Of a stretch of 7,621 bases of DNA, positions 5,867 to 7,621 are shown piece by piece. The notes beneath the pieces are model-generated. The model was not told where the DNA came from and did no database searches. It worked only from the letters and a program-made list of their open reading frames with translations. Both the position numbers and the translations under genes were made by a program. This stretch comes from Chloroflexia bacterium. Lineage in GTDB: Bacteria > Chloroflexota > Chloroflexia > Thermomicrobiales > JALYUS01. Each line of letters opens with the position of its first letter. The stretch's first letter is position 1. The stretch is taken from the NCBI GenBank assembly GCA_025924435.1, contig JAICIL010000217.1:1-7621 (forward strand), written 5' to 3'.

Positions 5867-5896
5867 AGTGTACGCGACCCTACGCGGCGCTGTCAA
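5867..5896 (-). promoter_or_regulatory. Sigma70-type promoter of the rpsF-ssb-rpsR operon
   Basis: A consensus -35 TTGACA (5896-5891), an 18-nt spacer and -10 TACACT (5872-5867) on the minus strand. Transcription should start near 5860, about 115 nt before the rpsF GTG. It lies between the rsgA stop and rpsF, so the ribosomal operon has its own promoter and need not depend on rsgA. Confidence 0.75.
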
Positions 5897-5910
5897 TGCC
5901 AACTTTGCGG

Positions 5911-5971
5911 TAACGAGTAACGAGTATCGAGACATGCCCTGATCCACTCGTTACTCGTTACTCGCGACTCG
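5911..5971. repeat. Heptanucleotide repeat with 15-bp inverted repeat at the 3' end of rsgA
   Basis: Units TAACGAG, TAACGAG, TATCGAG (5911-5931) face CCACTCG, TTACTCG, TTACTCG, CGACTCG (5944-5971). TAACGAGTAACGAGT (5911-5925) is the perfect reverse complement of 5946-5960, with a 20-nt loop. The repeat includes the rsgA TAA stop (5953-5951) and encodes the last residues of RsgA. It may serve as a terminator for rsgA, although no T tract is present. The rpsF promoter begins only 15 nt further on. Confidence 0.75.
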
Positions 5972-7051
5972 CTCGGCGCCGCTCCACCAGGCGTACGGGA
6001 CATCGCGCGCCGCCGCTGCCGCCGGGTCGCCCTCGCCGCGCAGCAGACGGCGATAGCTGGCATACCGGGCCTGCGCAATCGTCCCCGCCCCGACCGCAGC
6101 GCGGATCGCGCACTCCGGCTCGTGCAGATGGCGGCAATCGCCGAGCGCGCATTGGCCAAGATGCGGCCGGAACTCCGGGAAGCAGGTGTCGAGATGGTCG
6201 AGCGTTGCCTGTGGCAGCGTCAGGGCGCGGATGCCCGCCGTGTCCGCGATGTAGCCGCCCGGGCCGGGGAGCGGGAAGAGGCGCGTCCCGGTCGTCGTGT
6301 GGCGCCCCTTGCCCGTCGCGTCGCTGACGCCGCTGATGCGCTCATGCAGACCCGGCATGAGCGCGTTGAGCAGGCTGGATTTGCCGACGCCCGACGGCCC
6401 GAGGAACGCGGAGAGGCGGCCCGCCAATCGCTCCCGCAACGCCTCGATGCCCGTACCCGCCGCCGTGCTCGTCAGCAGCACCGGATAGCCGAGGCTCCGG
6501 TAGACTGCCAACTGCGCGTCGAGATGCGGCGGCACACCGAGGTCCACCTTATTGATGCAGATCACCGCCCGGAGGTTCGCGGCTTCGGCGGTGACGAGGA
6601 AACGATCAAGCAGGCCAAGATGCGGCTCCGGCTCGCGCGCGGCGAGGACGGCGACCAGTTGTTCGAGGCCGACGATCGAGCGGAGCGTCCCCTGGCCCGC
6701 ATCCGGGTCGCGCCGCGCGAACGCGCCCCCGCCCCGCGCGACGATCTCCTCGATCATCCCCGTGCCGCGCCCGATGACGAGCACGCGCACGCGGTCGCCG
6801 ACCGCGACGGGGTCGTGATCGTGCACCTTGACCCGCTGCACGCTATTGCGGGATGGCGTGCCACTCGTCTGTGCATACGAGAGTTGCTTGCGCAGCCGCC
6901 CGCGAATCTCGCAGCGCACGGTGCCCTCCGGCGTCTCGACGCGGTAGATGCCCCGGCTACCATCCACCACCAACCCTTCCACTACCGGGGGAATGTCAAC
7001 CTCGGCCATGTCGGCGTCAATGTCGGGAACGGAACGACGAGTTTTGCTCAA
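5951..7051 (-). CDS. rsgA: Ribosome small subunit-dependent GTPase A
   Basis: 366 residues, slightly longer than the usual 290-350. RsgA (YjeQ/EngC) is a circularly permuted GTPase that binds the immature 30S subunit, tests the decoding region and is released on GTP hydrolysis. An OB-fold region (about 22-110) precedes the GTPase motifs in permuted order: NKVD (G4, 167-170), GPSGVGKSS (G1, 218-226), GRHTTT (G2, 249-254) and DTAG (G3, 270-273). A zinc site follows with the family's spacing: C301, C306, H308, C314. The start is taken as TTG at 7051, with GAGGAG 9 nt upstream; the ATG at 7009 would give a neater N-terminus but has no visible ribosome binding site. The last residues (about RVASNE) come from an intergenic-type repeat that also supplies the stop. 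It has its own promoter and leader, and sits just before genes for S6 and S18. Confidence 0.95.
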   Translation of the reverse strand: MSKTRRSVPDIDADMAEVDIPPVVEGLVVDGSRGIYRVETPEGTVRCEIRGRLRKQLSYAQTSGTPSRNSVQRVKVHDHDPVAVGDRVRVLVIGRGTGMIEEIVARGGGAFARRDPDAGQGTLRSIVGLEQLVAVLAAREPEPHLGLLDRFLVTAEAANLRAVICINKVDLGVPPHLDAQLAVYRSLGYPVLLTSTAAGTGIEALRERLAGRLSAFLGPSGVGKSSLLNALMPGLHERISGVSDATGKGRHTTTGTRLFPLPGPGGYIADTAGIRALTLPQATLDHLDTCFPEFRPHLGQCALGDCRHLHEPECAIRAAVGAGTIAQARYASYRRLLRGEGDPAAAAARDVPYAWWSGAERVASNE

Positions 7052-7081
7052 GATGGAATGCTCCTCGCGAAGAACGCGGCT

Positions 7082-7101
7082 CTCCCCGCACCATGCGGGA
7101 G
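7082..7101 (-). promoter_or_regulatory. Hairpin just upstream of the rsgA ribosome binding site
   Basis: In the minus-strand RNA CTCCCGCA pairs with TGCGGGGAG (one bulged G) around a TGG loop, ending about 15 nt before the GAGGAG site at 7066-7061. A further short CGCG...CGCG pairing (7066-7078) touches that site. Such structure could affect access of ribosomes to the weak TTG start. Confidence 0.35.
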
Positions 7102-7114
7102 GCGAGCAGGCAGC

Positions 7115-7131
7115 AAAAAGCCCGGTCGGGC
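7115..7131 (-). terminator. Short terminator-like hairpin with T tract in the rsgA leader
   Basis: The minus strand reads GCCCGACCGGGC followed by TTTTT: a 4-bp GC stem with a GACC loop and five Ts. Flanking GGCA and TGCC could add four more pairs. It lies after the small ORF and before rsgA, the position expected for an attenuator, but the core stem is short. Confidence 0.35.
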
Positions 7132-7194
7132 AATGCCGTACCAGACGTGCTTCGCATATTCAGCGTCGAGGAGCGATCAACGGGATGGGGAGTG

Positions 7195-7269
7195 TTACGA
7201 GTGCGTATCCCGCAAGCGGACGGCAGCGCCACGACGCCGATCATGCAGCACGGATGCAAGCATTGTCAT
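7195..7269 (-). CDS. Small ORF (24 residues) with strong ribosome binding site, possible leader peptide
   Basis: The ATG at 7269 is preceded by GGAAGGAGGG, with GGAGG 8 nt from the start, as good a site as any in the window. The product begins MTMLASVLHDRRRG, continues with a basic stretch and ends in THS before TAA. It does not resemble a family I know. It lies about 63 nt downstream of the predicted transcription start of the promoter at 7339-7368 and 143 nt upstream of rsgA, with a terminator-like hairpin in between, an arrangement typical of translated leaders that control a downstream gene. Three consecutive Arg codons occur in its middle. A remnant of a longer gene broken by frameshift is possible, but neighbouring frames give no recognisable protein. 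The binding site and promoter support translation; the function is inferred. Confidence 0.45.
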   Translation of the reverse strand: MTMLASVLHDRRRGAAVRLRDTHS

Positions 7270-7338
7270 CGTCGTACCCTCCTTCCCGCCCGGTGGGGGT
7301 TCTTGTCTCCTGCGGTTCCGGTTCGCCCGGTAGCGCCG

Positions 7339-7368
7339 ATTGTACGCGCATGCGGGCGGGCGCGTCAA
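7339..7368 (-). promoter_or_regulatory. Sigma70-type promoter upstream of the small ORF and rsgA
   Basis: The minus strand has TTGACG (7368-7363), an 18-nt spacer and TACAAT (7344-7339), each one base from consensus. RNA would begin near 7332, placing the small ORF and rsgA in one transcript. The layout matches the rpsF promoter (same spacer length). Confidence 0.7.
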
Positions 7369-7369
7369 T

Positions 7370-7621
7370 CTCCCTCCGGGCGCGACATTCCCTGCGGGCA
7401 GCGATTGTGCTACGCTATCGGTAGCGCGCAGCCGCGCCGTTGCGGTCGCGCCATGCAACACGCCGGTCGAAGGAGATCAGAGCGCAGCCGAAGGTGCCCT
7501 GCCCCACACAGAACCGCACCACCCAACTGCCGTAACGCGCCAATCAGCCCCGCGCCGCCCGCGATAACGGCATTGACGGGTATCGTTTCCCCCCCACGTT
7601 CCTCAATTGCCGTGGCCACGG
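7370..7621. other. No confidently recognised gene; edge of the window
   Basis: About 250 bases upstream of the rsgA promoter. A minus-strand open frame runs from the edge to 7410 and contains VNAVIAGGAGLIGALRQLGG, which could be the end of an upstream gene, but it matches no family I recognise and ends in an arginine- and cysteine-rich stretch typical of chance reading of GC-rich DNA. A 12-bp palindrome, CCGTGGCCACGG, sits exactly at 7610-7621. No tRNA, repeat array or terminator was seen. Confidence 0.4.

Noticed and set aside
7017..7269. Frameshifted longer gene beginning at the strong ribosome binding site before rsgA
   Set aside because: Joining the 24-codon ORF to the overlapping frame gives no recognisable protein and runs past the rsgA start. 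A short leader ORF explains the data more simply.
6122..7333. 403-residue plus-strand open frame opposite rsgA
   Set aside because: It is antisense to clear GTPase motifs and crosses the rsgA leader, with no domain of its own.
7410..7619. Minus-strand open frame at the right edge, possible 3' end of an upstream gene
   Set aside because: It has a plausible hydrophobic stretch but no family match, and a Cys/Arg-rich end. Kept only as part of an unassigned region.
1..7621. A defence, mobile or otherwise novel multi-gene system
   Set aside because: All recognisable genes are housekeeping or single membrane proteins. No transposase, integrase, nuclease, toxin-antitoxin pair, tRNA or attachment site was seen.

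Overview
This is a GC-rich bacterial chromosome segment in which every gene I can support lies on the minus strand, so the window reads from right to left in order of transcription. The content is housekeeping. GTG and TTG starts with strong Shine-Dalgarno sites, the rpsF-ssb-rpsR gene order, long low-complexity extensions on conserved proteins, and intergenic repeats made of 7-bp units together suggest a high-GC Chloroflexota-type bacterium, perhaps near Thermomicrobia. That placement is an inference from gene content and style, not from a marker gene comparison.

Right part (7621 to 5951): a stretch with no confident long gene leads to a clear sigma70-type promoter (7339-7368). It is followed by a 24-codon ORF with an excellent ribosome binding site, a short terminator-like hairpin and a second hairpin, and then rsgA, the circularly permuted GTPase that matures the 30S ribosomal subunit. 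Middle (5950 to 4279): a second strong promoter (5867-5896) and a structured leader of about 115 nt precede rpsF (bS6), ssb and rpsR (bS18). The leader can fold in two mutually exclusive ways and is a good candidate for autoregulation by S6:S18. rplI, often next in this operon, is absent. bS6 has a long acidic C-terminal tail and bS18 has a Gly/Arg/Phe-rich N-terminal extension.

Left-centre (4278 to 2480): a heptad-repeat hairpin touching the ribosome binding site leads into a membrane-anchored parvulin-type peptidyl-prolyl isomerase with Thr/Pro-rich insertions. Immediately after its stop is a pair of inverted palindromic elements (REPIN-like). Left (2479 to 1): ilvE, a branched-chain aminotransferase, overlaps by one base (TGATG) a gene for a proline-rich, SGxFP-repeat membrane protein ending in a DUF1648-like domain. 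A perfect 15-bp hairpin spans that gene's stop codon. The window ends inside the start of a probable CDP-alcohol phosphatidyltransferase gene.

Functionally, rsgA plus rpsF/rpsR form a small-subunit biogenesis neighbourhood, with ssb carried along for replication and repair. I see no defence system, CRISPR array, transposase, tRNA or rRNA. The signals most worth a second look are regulatory (the rpsF leader, the rsgA leader ORF, the repeats at gene ends) and the unusual tails on S6, S18, the isomerase and the DUF1648 protein.
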